NCBI RefSeq assembly: GCF_018599195.1
Contig: NZ_JAHFVK010000002.1
Coordinates: 124,001 to 188,000 of the forward strand
DNA: 64,000 nucleotides
Reading direction: 5' to 3'
Source: Croceibacterium selenioxidans
Lineage (GTDB): Bacteria; Pseudomonadota; Alphaproteobacteria; Sphingomonadales; Sphingomonadaceae
The notes under the pieces are model-generated. The model saw only the letters and a program-made list of their open reading frames with translations, had not been told where the DNA came from and did not search any database. Below are positions 54,964 through 64,000 of the stretch, piece after piece. Within the stretch, counting starts at the first letter, position 1, and each line of letters opens with the position of its first letter. The position numbers were made by a program, and so were the translations under genes.

Positions 54964-57606
54964 TCAGGACGGAGAGATGGGGTCTCCAAACGTAAGTCTG
55001 AATTCGGCTCCGCCGTCGGCATGATTCAAGGCCGTGGCCTTCACGCCCATCGCTTCCGCAAACCCCTTTACGATGGCCAGGCCCAGACCGCTTCCCCCAT
55101 GGCGATCGCTGCCACGTCCTTGCGCGAAGGTTTCGAAGATCCGTTGCTCGTTGCCAGGAGCCAGCCCAGGCCCCTGATCTCTGATCGAAAGCACTACCGC
55201 ATCGGGTGTGCGCTTGCCTTCGATCGTGATGACACCGCTCTCTCCGCCGTGCTGAGCGGCATTGGCGAGTAGATTGATCAGGATGTGGTGGAGCAGAGTC
55301 GGATCGGCGGTCACGAAAGGAAGGTTTGCCGGCACCTTCAAGTCGATGTGCCGGCCTCGAAACAGATCCTTGAGATCGTGCACCGCGCTGCCGATGGCAT
55401 CGACCAGGTCGATCGGTTCGGGATGCATGGCCAGCGCGCCGGCGTCGATCCGCACCATGTCGAGCAGATTGTCGAGAAAACGCCGGAGTCTTGCCAGCTC
55501 CATGCGCGCGACCGGAAGAGTGCTCGCGCCGGGATGTTCAACCGCGATGGCCTCGATCGCGCTCGACACCGATGTCAGCGGCGTACGCAAATCGTGTCCG
55601 ATCGAAGACAACAGGGCGGCACGCAGACGATCACGCTCCTTGAGCACAGTTATCTCGCGGACCTCTGCCTCCAGCTTCAACCTTTCGTGCGCGAGCGCCG
55701 CCTGCCCAAGCAAGGTCTGGAGCAAAAGGACCCGGTCGGCTGAGACGGGATCTTGGCCGTCCTCCCTTGAGAGGCCGACTACGGCCAATACGCCGAGAGA
55801 TGTCTTCAGTGGCTGGAATTGCCAATCAGCGGCGTTGAGCGTTCCCGTGCCCGCGCCGGCCGCTTCACCTCGTGCCCAGGTCCATTCGGCTGCGGCCATA
55901 TCGATCGGACTGAGTTCGTCGACATTCAAAGTCGTTGCGACAATATGAAGCTTTCCGGCATCGTCGTTGAGGACGAGGACGTTGAGCTGGAGCAGCCGCG
56001 CGATCTCGTTGCAGACGAGCTCGCTGGTCGACTTCCAGTCGGACGTTCGGGCGAGCATCTGCCCGAAGGCCGCAACCGCAGCGTTCTCCTGGGCGCTGCG
56101 AGCGCCTAATGACGCGCGGGCCTTGAGCCGCCCAGCGAGATTTGCCGTAAAGGCGCCCACCGCGATCAGGACGAACATCGTCAGCAAGCTCTGCGGGGCG
56201 GCAATCGTGAATGTGTAGATCGGGGGCAGAAAGAAGAAGTTATAGGCGAGCGCTGATACGACGCCGGCGACAAGTCCCGGCCGAAGCCCGAACCGGCCCG
56301 AAGCCAGGATCACGGGCAGAAGGTAGACCAGATCCACCCCGCCAAGCCCGATCAACGGTTCGACCAGTTTGCCGACGGCGGTGGTCCCGGCGATGAGGCC
56401 GGCGATGGCAAGGTAGTCGGAGGATTTGCCCCAGCGACCCGACACGCCGGGGGACTTGCGGCTGGGCGGCGCGTCCGGACTTGCGGGAATGACATGCACC
56501 GCCAGTCCTTCGCCAGCGCGCAGCATGGCGTTCACGACCGAGCCGTGACGAACCTCGAACCACCAGCTCCTGACGGACTTTCCCAACACAAGCTGAGTAG
56601 CACGGGTTTGCTGGACCTGGCTGGTGAGTCCCTCGATCACGCTTTCGGAAGGAACAGTGGCTATGGTCGCGCCCAGGTTTGCGGCCAGGCGTAACGCATC
56701 GGCAACGGCGTGCTTCTGGTCTTCGCTGAAGGATTGGGCTCGAGGCGTCTCGATATAGACGGCCTGCCAGGGAGCACGGAGCGCATCGGCAAGCCGCTTC
56801 GCAGCACGAACAATCGTGTCTGAGCCCGGCAACTCGCTAACGGCAACCAGCACACGCTCTCCGCCAGCGTAAGATCCGACGACCGCTCCTGCGTCGAGAT
56901 CGTCCAGCAAGGCCCGATCGACACTTAGCGCCGCCCGGCGCAGCGCCATCTCGCGCAGAGCCGAGAGATTGGGTTTGGAGAAGAAATGACCCAGCGCCCG
57001 GCTGGCCTCGTCCGGGATATAGACCTTCCCTTCCTTGAGGCGCTCTATGAGCTCGTCCGGCGGAAGGTCGACAACTTCGATTTCTGCGCCATCGAACACG
57101 CTGTCCGGCACCGTTTCGCGAACCCGGACCTTGGTGAAACTGGCGACCACGTCGTTCAGGCTCTCGACGTGCTGAACGTTCAGCGTCGTGTAGATGTCGA
57201 TTCCGGCGTCGAGCAGTTCCATGACGTCCTGCCAGCGCTTGGGGTGCCGGCTGCCCTCGACATTGGTGTGCGCTAACTCGTCAACCAGGGCGAGCTCCGG
57301 CTGGCGAACGAGCAGCGCGTCGAGGTCCATCTCCCCCAGCGCATGACCGCGATAGTCGATCTGCCGCCGGGGAATGATCTCGAAGGGTTCGAGCAGAGCC
57401 TTGGTTTCGGCCCGGCCGTGAGTCTCGGCGACCGCGACCACGACATCTACGCCCGACTTCAGCCGCTCAGCGCCCTCGCGAAGCATCTCGAAGGTCTTGC
57501 CTACGCCTGGAGCGGCTCCAAGGAAGATCTTGAGCTTGCCGCGCGCCTCGCGCCTGGCGGCGCGAAGCAGGGCTTCGGGTGAGGGGCGGGATTCGCTCGG
57601 CGACAT
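54964..57606 (-). CDS. kdpD: Osmosensitive potassium-sensor histidine kinase KdpD
   Basis: Membrane kinase that controls the Kdp potassium pump, 880 residues. The KdpD N-terminal domain has Walker A GAAPGVGKT (30-38) and DELAHTNVEGSRHPKRWQDV. The universal-stress-like domain follows (about 240-370), then four close membrane helices (about 400-495), a GAF-like region, HisKA with the histidine in SSIGHDLRTPLTSV (about 669), and the ATPase with NLLANAAQHGG and GGSGLGLAIVKGFAEA. It is divergent from the kdp structural genes and apart from kdpE, which is about 5 kb away on the other strand. Confidence 0.96.
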   Translation of the reverse strand: MSPSESRPSPEALLRAARREARGKLKIFLGAAPGVGKTFEMLREGAERLKSGVDVVVAVAETHGRAETKALLEPFEIIPRRQIDYRGHALGEMDLDALLVRQPELALVDELAHTNVEGSRHPKRWQDVMELLDAGIDIYTTLNVQHVESLNDVVASFTKVRVRETVPDSVFDGAEIEVVDLPPDELIERLKEGKVYIPDEASRALGHFFSKPNLSALREMALRRAALSVDRALLDDLDAGAVVGSYAGGERVLVAVSELPGSDTIVRAAKRLADALRAPWQAVYIETPRAQSFSEDQKHAVADALRLAANLGATIATVPSESVIEGLTSQVQQTRATQLVLGKSVRSWWFEVRHGSVVNAMLRAGEGLAVHVIPASPDAPPSRKSPGVSGRWGKSSDYLAIAGLIAGTTAVGKLVEPLIGLGGVDLVYLLPVILASGRFGLRPGLVAGVVSALAYNFFFLPPIYTFTIAAPQSLLTMFVLIAVGAFTANLAGRLKARASLGARSAQENAAVAAFGQMLARTSDWKSTSELVCNEIARLLQLNVLVLNDDAGKLHIVATTLNVDELSPIDMAAAEWTWARGEAAGAGTGTLNAADWQFQPLKTSLGVLAVVGLSREDGQDPVSADRVLLLQTLLGQAALAHERLKLEAEVREITVLKERDRLRAALLSSIGHDLRTPLTSVSSAIEAIAVEHPGASTLPVARMELARLRRFLDNLLDMVRIDAGALAMHPEPIDLVDAIGSAVHDLKDLFRGRHIDLKVPANLPFVTADPTLLHHILINLLANAAQHGGESGVITIEGKRTPDAVVLSIRDQGPGLAPGNEQRIFETFAQGRGSDRHGGSGLGLAIVKGFAEAMGVKATALNHADGGAEFRLTFGDPISPS

Positions 57607-57660
57607 CGCTGCCCAATTACGTCCGGTTAACGCCGAATGCCAACGAGACGACGCCGATCC

Positions 57661-57713
57661 TAATGCGATCTTAATGTCAGCGGCCAGCTTTCGCCGTCGA
57701 ACCTTAATGCCAG
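57661..57713. promoter_or_regulatory. Phased TAATG boxes, probable KdpE site
   Basis: TAATG occurs at 57661, 57672 and 57705, with spacings of 11 and 33 bp (three turns at 11 bp). The second and third lie in CTTAATGTCAG (57670-57680) and CTTAATGCCAG (57703-57713), which differ at one base. They sit 59-111 bp before the first small ORF of the kdp operon. Direct repeats of this kind are how OmpR-family regulators such as KdpE bind. The inference is not tested. Confidence 0.5.
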
Positions 57714-57771
57714 GAACGCCTAGTTGAGCTGTGCCGCCACAATTGCGCGGCGCAGAACGAAGGTTCTCCCA

Positions 57772-57855
57772 ATGCAGGATCTGCTCTGGCTTGCCGGGCT
57801 CGGAGGGTTGTTCGCGGCCACGCTGGCCTACGTCCGTCTGTGCGACGCGGCGTGA
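57772..57855 (+). CDS. 27-residue membrane protein upstream of kdpF
   Basis: ATG 57772 to TGA 57855 encodes MQDLLWLAGLGGLFAATLAY and then VRLCDAA, a single membrane helix with a short charged end. Its stop is 2 bp before the kdpF ATG. A small ORF with a helix ending in YVR-C occurs at the same place in many other kdp operons as I remember them, which argues it is translated. No function is known; it may be another accessory peptide of the KdpFABC complex. Confidence 0.6.
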   Translation: MQDLLWLAGLGGLFAATLAYVRLCDAA

Positions 57856-57857
57856 TT

Positions 57858-57947
57858 ATGACGACCCATCTGGCGCTCGCCGGCCTCACCGCCCTTGGCC
57901 TCCTCCTCTACCTCCTCGCCGTGCTCGTGCGGCCTGAGAAATTCTGA
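57858..57947 (+). CDS. kdpF: KdpF, small subunit of the potassium pump
   Basis: 29 residues, [20 protein letters not shown] then AVLVRPEKF: one membrane helix ending in the RPEKF motif, the hallmark of KdpF. KdpF stabilises the KdpABC complex. It is too short for most automatic calls. It begins 2 bp after the 27-residue ORF and ends 11 bp before kdpA. Confidence 0.9.
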   Translation: MTTHLALAGLTALGLLLYLLAVLVRPEKF

Positions 57948-57958
57948 AGGCACTCACC

Positions 57959-59659
57959 ATGACATTCGAGGGATGGGCGCTGATCCTCATCTTCGCGGCA
58001 CTCACCGTCGCCCTGGCCAAGCCGATCGGGCTGTGGCTCTACGCACTCTATGACGGACGGCGGACGCCGCTCCATGCCGTGCTCGGTCCGATCGAGCGCG
58101 GCTTCTACACGCTCGCCGGGATAGACCCCACGACTGATCAAAGCTGGCGCCGGTACGCGGTGCATATGCTGCTGTTTCAGGTCGCGACGCTGCTATTCAC
58201 CTATGCGATCCTGCGGTTACAAGCCGTTCTTCCGCTGAACTCCCGAGATCTGGCCGGGCAGAGCCCCGATCTCGCTTTCAACACGGCGATCAGCTTCACG
58301 GCCAATACGAACTGGCAGAGCTATTCGGGCGAGACCTTGTCGGTCCTGAGTCAGATGCTCGGGCTGACGATCCATAACTTTCTCTCGGCGGCGACAGGCA
58401 TTGCGATCGCCTTCGCGCTGTTCCGCGGCTTCGCGCGACGGCAGGCCAGCGGAATCGGCAACTTCTGGGCCGATCTCACACGGGTTACGCTCTACCTGCT
58501 GCTTCCGATCTGCCTCGTTTACGCCCTGTTCCTTGTCGCCAGCGGCGTGCCGCAGACGTTTGCCAGCCTCGTCGATGCGACCACGCTTGAAGGCGCCAAG
58601 CAATCGATCGTGCTCGGGCCGGTCGCATCGCAAGAAGCGATCAAGATGCTCGGCACTAACGGTGGGGGCTTCTTCAATGCCAACTCGGCGCACCCATTCG
58701 AGAATCCGACCGCGCTGACCAACCTGGTGCAGATGCTCTCGATCTTCGCGATTGGTTCGGGGATGACGTGGTGCTTCGGCAAGGCGATGGGCAACACCCG
58801 ACAGGGTTGGGCCATCCTCGCCGCGATGATGATCCTGTTCCTCGCCGGCGCAAGCGTGACCTACTGGCAGGAAGCCGCAGGCAATCCCAACCTTCACGTC
58901 CTTGGGCTCACCGGGGGCAACATGGAGGGCAAGGAAGTCCGCTTCGGCATTGCCGCGAGCGCGCTGTTTTCTGTCGTCACAACGGCCGCGTCATGCGGGG
59001 CGGTGAACGCCATGCACGACAGCTTCACCGCGCTAGGCGGCATGATCCCGCTGTTCAACATGCAGCTCGGGGAAGTCGTCATTGGCGGTGTCGGCGCGGG
59101 TATCTACGGCTTCCTGGTCTTCGCCATCCTGGCAGTGTTCGTCGCCGGGCTAATGGTGGGGCGCACTCCGGAATACGTCGGCAAAAAGATCGAAAGCCGC
59201 GAGGTCAAGCTGGCCGTGCTGGCGATCGCCATCCTGCCGCTGTCGATCCTTGGCCTGACCGCGCTCTCGGCGGTCCTGCCGCAGGGCCTGGCCGGCCCGC
59301 TCAACAAGGGACCACACGGCTTTACGGAGATCCTCTACGCTTACACGTCGGCGACCGGAAACAACGGTTCGGCCTTTGCCGGGCTGACGGCGGCCACACC
59401 GTTCTACAACGGCCTGCTTGGCACTGCGATGTGGTTGGGGCGGTTCTTCATGATCGTCCCGATCCTCGCGGTGGCCGGCAGCCTCGCCGCCAAGAAGTAT
59501 ACTCCGGAGACCGCGGGGTCCTTCCCCACCACCGGCCCGCTGTGGGTCGGGCTGCTCGTCGGGATCATCCTGATCGTTGGCGGTCTGACCTTCCTTCCCA
59601 GCCTCGCGCTCGGACCCATCGCTGACCACATCGCGATGGTCCGCGGCCAGCTCTTTTGA
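57959..59659 (+). CDS. kdpA: Potassium-transporting ATPase subunit A
   Basis: KdpA is the potassium-selective channel-like subunit of the KdpFABC pump. 566 residues, the expected length, with about ten membrane helices. The four pore repeats are recognisable: [13 protein letters not shown] (near 115-127), [39 protein letters not shown] and [17 protein letters not shown] 57959 follows kdpF by 11 bp; the stop lies 9 bp before the ATG of kdpB. Confidence 0.97.
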   Translation: MTFEGWALILIFAALTVALAKPIGLWLYALYDGRRTPLHAVLGPIERGFYTLAGIDPTTDQSWRRYAVHMLLFQVATLLFTYAILRLQAVLPLNSRDLAGQSPDLAFNTAISFTANTNWQSYSGETLSVLSQMLGLTIHNFLSAATGIAIAFALFRGFARRQASGIGNFWADLTRVTLYLLLPICLVYALFLVASGVPQTFASLVDATTLEGAKQSIVLGPVASQEAIKMLGTNGGGFFNANSAHPFENPTALTNLVQMLSIFAIGSGMTWCFGKAMGNTRQGWAILAAMMILFLAGASVTYWQEAAGNPNLHVLGLTGGNMEGKEVRFGIAASALFSVVTTAASCGAVNAMHDSFTALGGMIPLFNMQLGEVVIGGVGAGIYGFLVFAILAVFVAGLMVGRTPEYVGKKIESREVKLAVLAIAILPLSILGLTALSAVLPQGLAGPLNKGPHGFTEILYAYTSATGNNGSAFAGLTAATPFYNGLLGTAMWLGRFFMIVPILAVAGSLAAKKYTPETAGSFPTTGPLWVGLLVGIILIVGGLTFLPSLALGPIADHIAMVRGQLF

Positions 59660-59668
59660 GTGACGTCC

Positions 59669-61696
59669 ATGACCAAACCCAGCGTATTCACAGCCGACCT
59701 GATCCTTCCCGCGATCGGCGACGCTTTCAAGAAGCTCAACCCGCGCCAGCTCGTCCGCAACCCCGTCCTGTTCACAACGGCGGTAGTGGCAACCCTCCTG
59801 ACGGTCTTGCTGCTGATCGGCGGCGAACGTCTCGCGGTCGGGTTCCAGGTGCAACTGATCGTCTGGCTCTGGCTGACAGTGCTGTTCGGGACTTTCGCCG
59901 AAGCGCTAGCGGAAGGTCGAGGGAGGGCGCAGGCCGCATCCCTGCGGGCGGCCAAGTCCGAACTCAAGGCCAAGTTGCTGCTAGGCACGGACGATCTCTA
60001 TGAAATGGTCGCCGCCTCGCAACTGGAGAAGGGTGAAGTGGTCCTGGTCGAGACCGGCGACCTGATACCTGCTGACGGCGAGGTCATCGAAGGCGTGGCC
60101 TCAGTCAACGAAGCCGCAATCACCGGCGAAAGCGCGCCTGTGATCCGTGAAGCCGGTGGCGACCGATCGGCCGTTACCGCCGGCACGCGGGTCATTTCCG
60201 ACCGGATCAAGGTGCGCGTGACACAAGAACCCGGACAGGGCTTCCTCGACCGGATGATCGCGCTCGTCGAGGGTGCCGAACGCCAGAAAACCCCTAACGA
60301 GATCGCGCTCACCATCCTGCTGGTCGGCCTTACGATCATTTTCCTGATCGCGGTTTCGACCATTCCGGGCTTTGCGAGCTATGCCGGGGGCGGTGTGCCG
60401 GTGGCGATACTTGCAGCGCTGCTGATCACTCTCATCCCAACCACGATCGCCGCGCTTCTTTCGGCGATCGGCATCGCGGGCATGGATCGGCTGGTGCGCT
60501 TCAACGTCCTCGCCAAATCGGGCCGTGCAGTTGAGGCCGCCGGCGACATCGGAGTGCTGCTGCTCGACAAGACCGGCACGATTACCATCGGCGACCGCCA
60601 AGCCAGCGCGCTGCGCCCGCTCAGCGGCGTCGACACCGACACTCTCGCTAGCGCGGCCCTGCTCGCCAGTCTGTCCGACGAGACGCCCGAAGGCCGATCG
60701 ATCGTGATGCTGGCCCGGCAGAAGTACGCGATGCCCACCCGCGAACTTCCCTCCGATGCCAAAGTGATCCCGTTCACAGCCCAAACGCGCGTTTCGGGCG
60801 TCGAGGTCGCCGGCGTTGTCATCCGCAAGGGAGCCGTCGATTCCATCCTCAAGGCCGAGCCGGAGCTTGCCGACACCCCAGCCGCGGCCGAATTGCGCGA
60901 GATCACCGACGAGATTGCCCGTTCCGGCGCGACGCCGCTCGCGGTGAGCCGCGATGGCAAGCTGCTGGGTGCCATCGCGCTCAAGGACGTGGTCAAGGCC
61001 GGCGTGCGCGAGCGTTTCGCCGAACTCCGCCGCATGGGCATTCGCACGGTGATGATCACTGGCGACAATCCGCTGACCGCGGCCGCGATTGCGGCTGAAG
61101 CCGGCGTGGACGACTTCCTCGCCGAAGCGACGCCCGAGGACAAGCTGGAGCTGATCCGCAAGGAGCAGGCGGGCGGGCGTCTGGTGGCGATGTGCGGTGA
61201 CGGGACCAATGATGCGCCCGCGCTCGCGCAGTCGGATGTCGGCGTGGCGATGAATACCGGCACCCAGGCCGCGCGCGAGGCCGGCAATATGGTCGACCTC
61301 GACAGCGATCCGACCAAGCTTATCGAGATCGTCGGGCTCGGCAAGCAACTGCTGATGACACGCGGGGCGCTGACCACGTTTTCGGTCGCCAACGACGTCG
61401 CCAAGTATTTCGCGATCATCCCGGCGATGTTCATCGCGCTTTATCCCGGCCTCGGAGTGCTCAACGTGATGGGTCTCGCCAGCCCGGAGAGCGCGATCCT
61501 TTCCGCAATCATCTTCAATGCCCTGATCATTCCGGCACTCGTGCCACTGGCGCTGAAGGGGGTGACCTACAAGCCAATGGGTGCGGGACCCCTGCTCGCA
61601 CGTAACCTCGCGATCTACGGCCTCGGCGGCCTCCTGGCGCCGTTCATCGGCATCAAGCTCATCGATCTCGCCGTTTCCGGCTTCCAGCTTGCCTGA
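59669..61696 (+). CDS. kdpB: Potassium-transporting ATPase subunit B
   Basis: P-type ATPase catalytic subunit, 675 residues. The phosphorylated aspartate is Asp300 in [16 protein letters not shown]. Other P-type motifs are the [13 protein letters not shown] loop, [14 protein letters not shown] and [23 protein letters not shown] 59669 is chosen ([10 protein letters not shown]) over a GTG three codons earlier. kdpC follows after 11 bp. Confidence 0.97.
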   Translation: MTKPSVFTADLILPAIGDAFKKLNPRQLVRNPVLFTTAVVATLLTVLLLIGGERLAVGFQVQLIVWLWLTVLFGTFAEALAEGRGRAQAASLRAAKSELKAKLLLGTDDLYEMVAASQLEKGEVVLVETGDLIPADGEVIEGVASVNEAAITGESAPVIREAGGDRSAVTAGTRVISDRIKVRVTQEPGQGFLDRMIALVEGAERQKTPNEIALTILLVGLTIIFLIAVSTIPGFASYAGGGVPVAILAALLITLIPTTIAALLSAIGIAGMDRLVRFNVLAKSGRAVEAAGDIGVLLLDKTGTITIGDRQASALRPLSGVDTDTLASAALLASLSDETPEGRSIVMLARQKYAMPTRELPSDAKVIPFTAQTRVSGVEVAGVVIRKGAVDSILKAEPELADTPAAAELREITDEIARSGATPLAVSRDGKLLGAIALKDVVKAGVRERFAELRRMGIRTVMITGDNPLTAAAIAAEAGVDDFLAEATPEDKLELIRKEQAGGRLVAMCGDGTNDAPALAQSDVGVAMNTGTQAAREAGNMVDLDSDPTKLIEIVGLGKQLLMTRGALTTFSVANDVAKYFAIIPAMFIALYPGLGVLNVMGLASPESAILSAIIFNALIIPALVPLALKGVTYKPMGAGPLLARNLAIYGLGGLLAPFIGIKLIDLAVSGFQLA

Positions 61697-61707
61697 GGAC
61701 AGACCCA

Positions 61708-62292
61708 ATGCTTACTGACATCAAGACCGCCCTGCGTCCTGCCTTGGTACTGACGCTCCTGTTCGCCGCGTTGCTGGGTCTTTTCTACCCGGCTGTGATC
61801 ACCGGGCTCGCGCAAACGTTCTTTCCGCACCAGGCAAACGGCAGCCTCATCCGCGAGAACGATCGTGTGATCGGCTCCGAGCTGCTCGGTCAAGCCTTCG
61901 CCACTGACCGCTACTTCCATGGCCGCCCGTCAGCCGCGGGGAGCAACGGCTATGATGCGACAGCCTCTGCGGGCTCCAATCTGGGGCCGACTAGCCAAGC
62001 GCTGGTCGACAGGGTGAAAGGCGATCTCGCCGCTCTTCCTCAATCGCCAGACTCTGATGTCCCACCTGATCTGGTGACCACCTCGGCTTCGGGGCTTGAC
62101 CCCCACATCAGCCCCGAAGCCGCCCTTTACCAGGTTACCAGGGTGGCCGAGGCGCGAGGCATCGCGGCCGATGACTTGCGCAACCTGGTCCGGCAGCATG
62201 TCCAGGGACCGGCGCTAGGCTTCCTCGGCGAACCGCGGGTAAATGTCCTCGCCCTCAACCGTGATCTCGACCGATTGAACGCGCGCCCCTAA
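61708..62292 (+). CDS. kdpC: Potassium-transporting ATPase subunit C
   Basis: KdpC has one N-terminal membrane helix (about 11-33, [19 protein letters not shown]) and a periplasmic domain of about 160 residues, 194 in all. The region [20 protein letters not shown] with the [17 protein letters not shown] stretch, and [18 protein letters not shown], are the KdpC signatures. The C terminus is [16 protein letters not shown]. kdpE starts 11 bp on. Confidence 0.97.
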   Translation: MLTDIKTALRPALVLTLLFAALLGLFYPAVITGLAQTFFPHQANGSLIRENDRVIGSELLGQAFATDRYFHGRPSAAGSNGYDATASAGSNLGPTSQALVDRVKGDLAALPQSPDSDVPPDLVTTSASGLDPHISPEAALYQVTRVAEARGIAADDLRNLVRQHVQGPALGFLGEPRVNVLALNRDLDRLNARP

Positions 62293-62302
62293 ATTGAAAG
62301 CG

Positions 62303-63007
62303 ATGGCACCGCCGACCCGGATCTTGATCGTCGAGGACGACGGACACGTTCGCCGACTGCTCCGCGCCGCTATCCAGCGCGCGGGGCACGAGGTTACCGA
62401 GGCGGGGACGGCGCGAGAGGGGTTGTCGCTAATCGACATCGTCAAACCCCACACAGTGCTCCTCGACCTTGGCCTGCCCGATCGTGACGGCCTGGAGATG
62501 ATCCCGCTTATCAAGTCCCGTTCGGATGCGACGCTCATGGTTGTATCGGCTCGCGAGGACGTCGCGGAGAAGGTGGCAGCCTTAGATCTCGGGGCGGACG
62601 ATTACCTGACCAAGCCCTTCGACACGGAAGAGCTGCTTGCCCGGATCCGCACCGCTCTTCGCCACCGGCTGGCCAGTCATGCCGAGCGCGAGGTTATCAA
62701 GGCCGGTGATATAGTGATCGATCTGGGCCATCGACGAGTTACGCGCTCTGGCAAGGACGTGCACTTGTCGCGCAAGGAATACGATGTCCTCGCCGAACTG
62801 GCGAAACACCCTGATCGCGTAATCAGCCACGCCCAATTGCTGCGATCTGTCTGGGGCCCGGCGCATGAAACTCGCGTTGACTACCTGCGCATCGTGGTGC
62901 GGAACTTGCGGCAGAAGCTGGAAGAAGACTCCTCGCGGCCACGAGTCATCGTCAACGAGCTAGGCGTGGGATACCGGATCAATAGCGGGGAGAAGGTCCT
63001 GGACTGA
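62303..63007 (+). CDS. kdpE: Response regulator KdpE
   Basis: OmpR-type regulator of 234 residues from ATG 62303; a TTG three codons earlier is possible. The receiver has the acidic pair EDD near 11-13 and the phosphoacceptor Asp55 in TVLLDLGLPDRDG, followed by YLTKPFDTEELLAR with the conserved lysine. The winged-helix domain has HLSRKEYDVLAELAKHPDRV and DYLRIVVRNLRQKLE. It is the last gene of kdpFABC-E; its kinase gene is on the opposite strand 5 kb back. Confidence 0.95.
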   Translation: MAPPTRILIVEDDGHVRRLLRAAIQRAGHEVTEAGTAREGLSLIDIVKPHTVLLDLGLPDRDGLEMIPLIKSRSDATLMVVSAREDVAEKVAALDLGADDYLTKPFDTEELLARIRTALRHRLASHAEREVIKAGDIVIDLGHRRVTRSGKDVHLSRKEYDVLAELAKHPDRVISHAQLLRSVWGPAHETRVDYLRIVVRNLRQKLEEDSSRPRVIVNELGVGYRINSGEKVLD

Positions 63008-63090
63008 CCTCAAATGCGTCAGTGAGGAACCAACACTTGGATCGCCCAAAACTTGGACCAATGGAGAACCCCACCATGCGGATCGACAGC

Positions 63091-64000
63091 TTAGGACGCG
63101 ACTAGATCTTCGCTAAGTGTCCAGAGCCGATCTGCGAGACCGGGATCCATGGCCCAGGGCCTCACTCCCTTCGCGATAGAAGAGTCGGCTGGAGAGGGCC
63201 ATGCAATGTCGCAATCCTCACAGTAGACGCCGCCCATGCCCTCCAACTGGGGGCTGATCGCGCACCATGTTTGAGTGGCTGCGCCCTGCGGCACGCTTTT
63301 CCTGTCTTTGGCCGGATCGACCACGGCTCCGCCCTGTTCATCCGTGATGCCATTTTCGAGGAGCACTCCCCGCGGGATGTTGCGCATCAACTCGGTGAAG
63401 ATTGCGCCCGGGTGAAGCGAGAACGCGCGAACGCCTCGATCCTGATAACGCATGTCCAGACCCAAGGCGAAAAGCGCATTGGCGGTCTTTGATTGTCCAT
63501 AGGCGATACCGGGATCATAGGCGCGAGCCTGAAAGGCTGGATCGTCGAAGTCGACACCGGCACGAAAATGGCCGCGCGATGAGACCGAAACCACGCGAGC
63601 CCCGTTCGCTCGCTCAAGCGCGGGTATGAGCCGCTGGGTCAGGCGGAAATGACCCAGGTGATTGACGGCAAATTGCCCCTCGTTGCCGCGGTCATCGCGG
63701 AAGAGTGGTGGCATCATGATGCCCGCGCTGTTGATCAAGAAGTGCAACGGCCTTCCCGTGGCCAGGAATTGGTCGGCAAAGGCATCGACCGTCGAACGAT
63801 CGAGCAAATCCATCGGTAGCAGGGTTAAGCGCGGAATGCCCGCAGCCTGCGCCCTCGCCTTGTCTATCGAACGTGCCGGGACGAAGACTTCGGCGCCTGC
63901 CCCGGCCAACTGTCGAGCGGTTTCGAGGCCAAGTCCAGAATAGCCACCCGTCACGATCGCGACTTTGCCCGAGAGATCCACGCCAGCGATTACCTCTGCG
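63091..64000 (-). CDS. SDR, retinol-dehydrogenase-like, 5' end outside the window
   Basis: Short-chain dehydrogenase reading MDLSGKVAIVTGGYSGLGLE from 63981. In-frame codons before it read AEVIAGV, a usual continuation upstream in this family, so the true start lies past the window end and at least 303 residues are seen. The cofactor motif is TGGYSGLG, the second-strand end is PARSIDKARAQA, NSAGIMMPPLFRDDRGNEGQ carries the NAG loop, and the active-site serine and YGQSK are present. The C-terminal GGVYCEDCDIAW shows the family's GGxYxEDC element. It is convergent with kdpE. Confidence 0.9.
   Translation of the reverse strand, partial: AEVIAGVDLSGKVAIVTGGYSGLGLETARQLAGAGAEVFVPARSIDKARAQAAGIPRLTLLPMDLLDRSTVDAFADQFLATGRPLHFLINSAGIMMPPLFRDDRGNEGQFAVNHLGHFRLTQRLIPALERANGARVVSVSSRGHFRAGVDFDDPAFQARAYDPGIAYGQSKTANALFALGLDMRYQDRGVRAFSLHPGAIFTELMRNIPRGVLLENGITDEQGGAVVDPAKDRKSVPQGAATQTWCAISPQLEGMGGVYCEDCDIAWPSPADSSIAKGVRPWAMDPGLADRLWTLSEDLVAS

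Noticed and set aside
57607-57771. c-di-AMP (ydaO-type) riboswitch before kdp
   Set aside because: The gap is too short and lacks the conserved elements; the phased TAATG boxes explain the region better.
60101-61708. Open frame of about 535 codons antisense to kdpB
   Set aside because: Histidine/arginine-rich shadow of the P-type ATPase gene without Shine-Dalgarno or domain.

Overview
The window looks like chromosome of a GC-rich alphaproteobacterium of the order Sphingomonadales (Erythrobacteraceae or Sphingomonadaceae type). The grounds are a large TonB-dependent receptor beside a TPR/aspartyl-hydroxylase gene, an ATP12 chaperone gene, a split gatCA/gatB, an MlaB-MlaE fusion permease, a Tad pilus locus, and dispersed palindromic repeats of a kind common in sphingomonads. 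No rRNA, tRNA, transposase, prophage or CRISPR array was found. Most of the sequence is dense core-type coding DNA.

Layout. 0-3.3 kb: 3' end of a tad/cpa pilus operon (cpaE, tadB, tadC) with a terminator. 3.3-5.5 kb: marR, mtnP and an SDR on the minus strand. 5.8-10.6 kb: TonB receptor, strong terminator, then TPR-hydroxylase and a small exported protein. 10.7-17.3 kb: clpB, an NTF2-fold protein, a two-domain M16 peptidase and trmL. 17.4-25.3 kb: a REP-like element, a YbaY lipoprotein, gatB, a MAPEG protein, an acyltransferase, yqhA, gatA, gatC and a large membrane protein. 25.4-29.6 kb: rpsU, an FKBP isomerase and the tightly overlapping crcB, pseudouridine synthase, HAD, small membrane protein and ATP12 operon. 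29.6-33.2 kb: a retrograde lipid-transport (Mla-type) operon. 33.3-38 kb: valS, carrying an in-frame palindromic insertion, a winged-helix regulator and a two-DTG aspartic protease. 38.2-45.2 kb: queE-MATE, an arcD-arcA-hdeD operon (acid or arginine stress) and two envelope lipoproteins. 45.4-48.8 kb: an HtrA-type protease and a two-component system. 48.9-54.2 kb: a catabolic-looking island (epoxide hydrolase, atypical SDR, NTF2-like, DUF3237, GMC oxidoreductase). 54.4-63 kb: DUF1810 and the complete Kdp potassium system, with kdpD divergent from an unnamed small ORF, kdpF, A, B, C and E. 63-64 kb: an SDR that runs off the window.

Functionally the window is rich in envelope and stress functions: Mla lipid transport, HtrA, a two-component system, ClpB, acid/arginine metabolism, osmotic potassium uptake and lipoproteins. 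The least ordinary signals are the palindromic element translated inside valS, the arcD-arcA-hdeD operon, helically phased repeats upstream of kdpF and queE, a perfect 24-bp palindrome before the HtrA gene, and a conserved-looking micro-ORF in front of kdpF.
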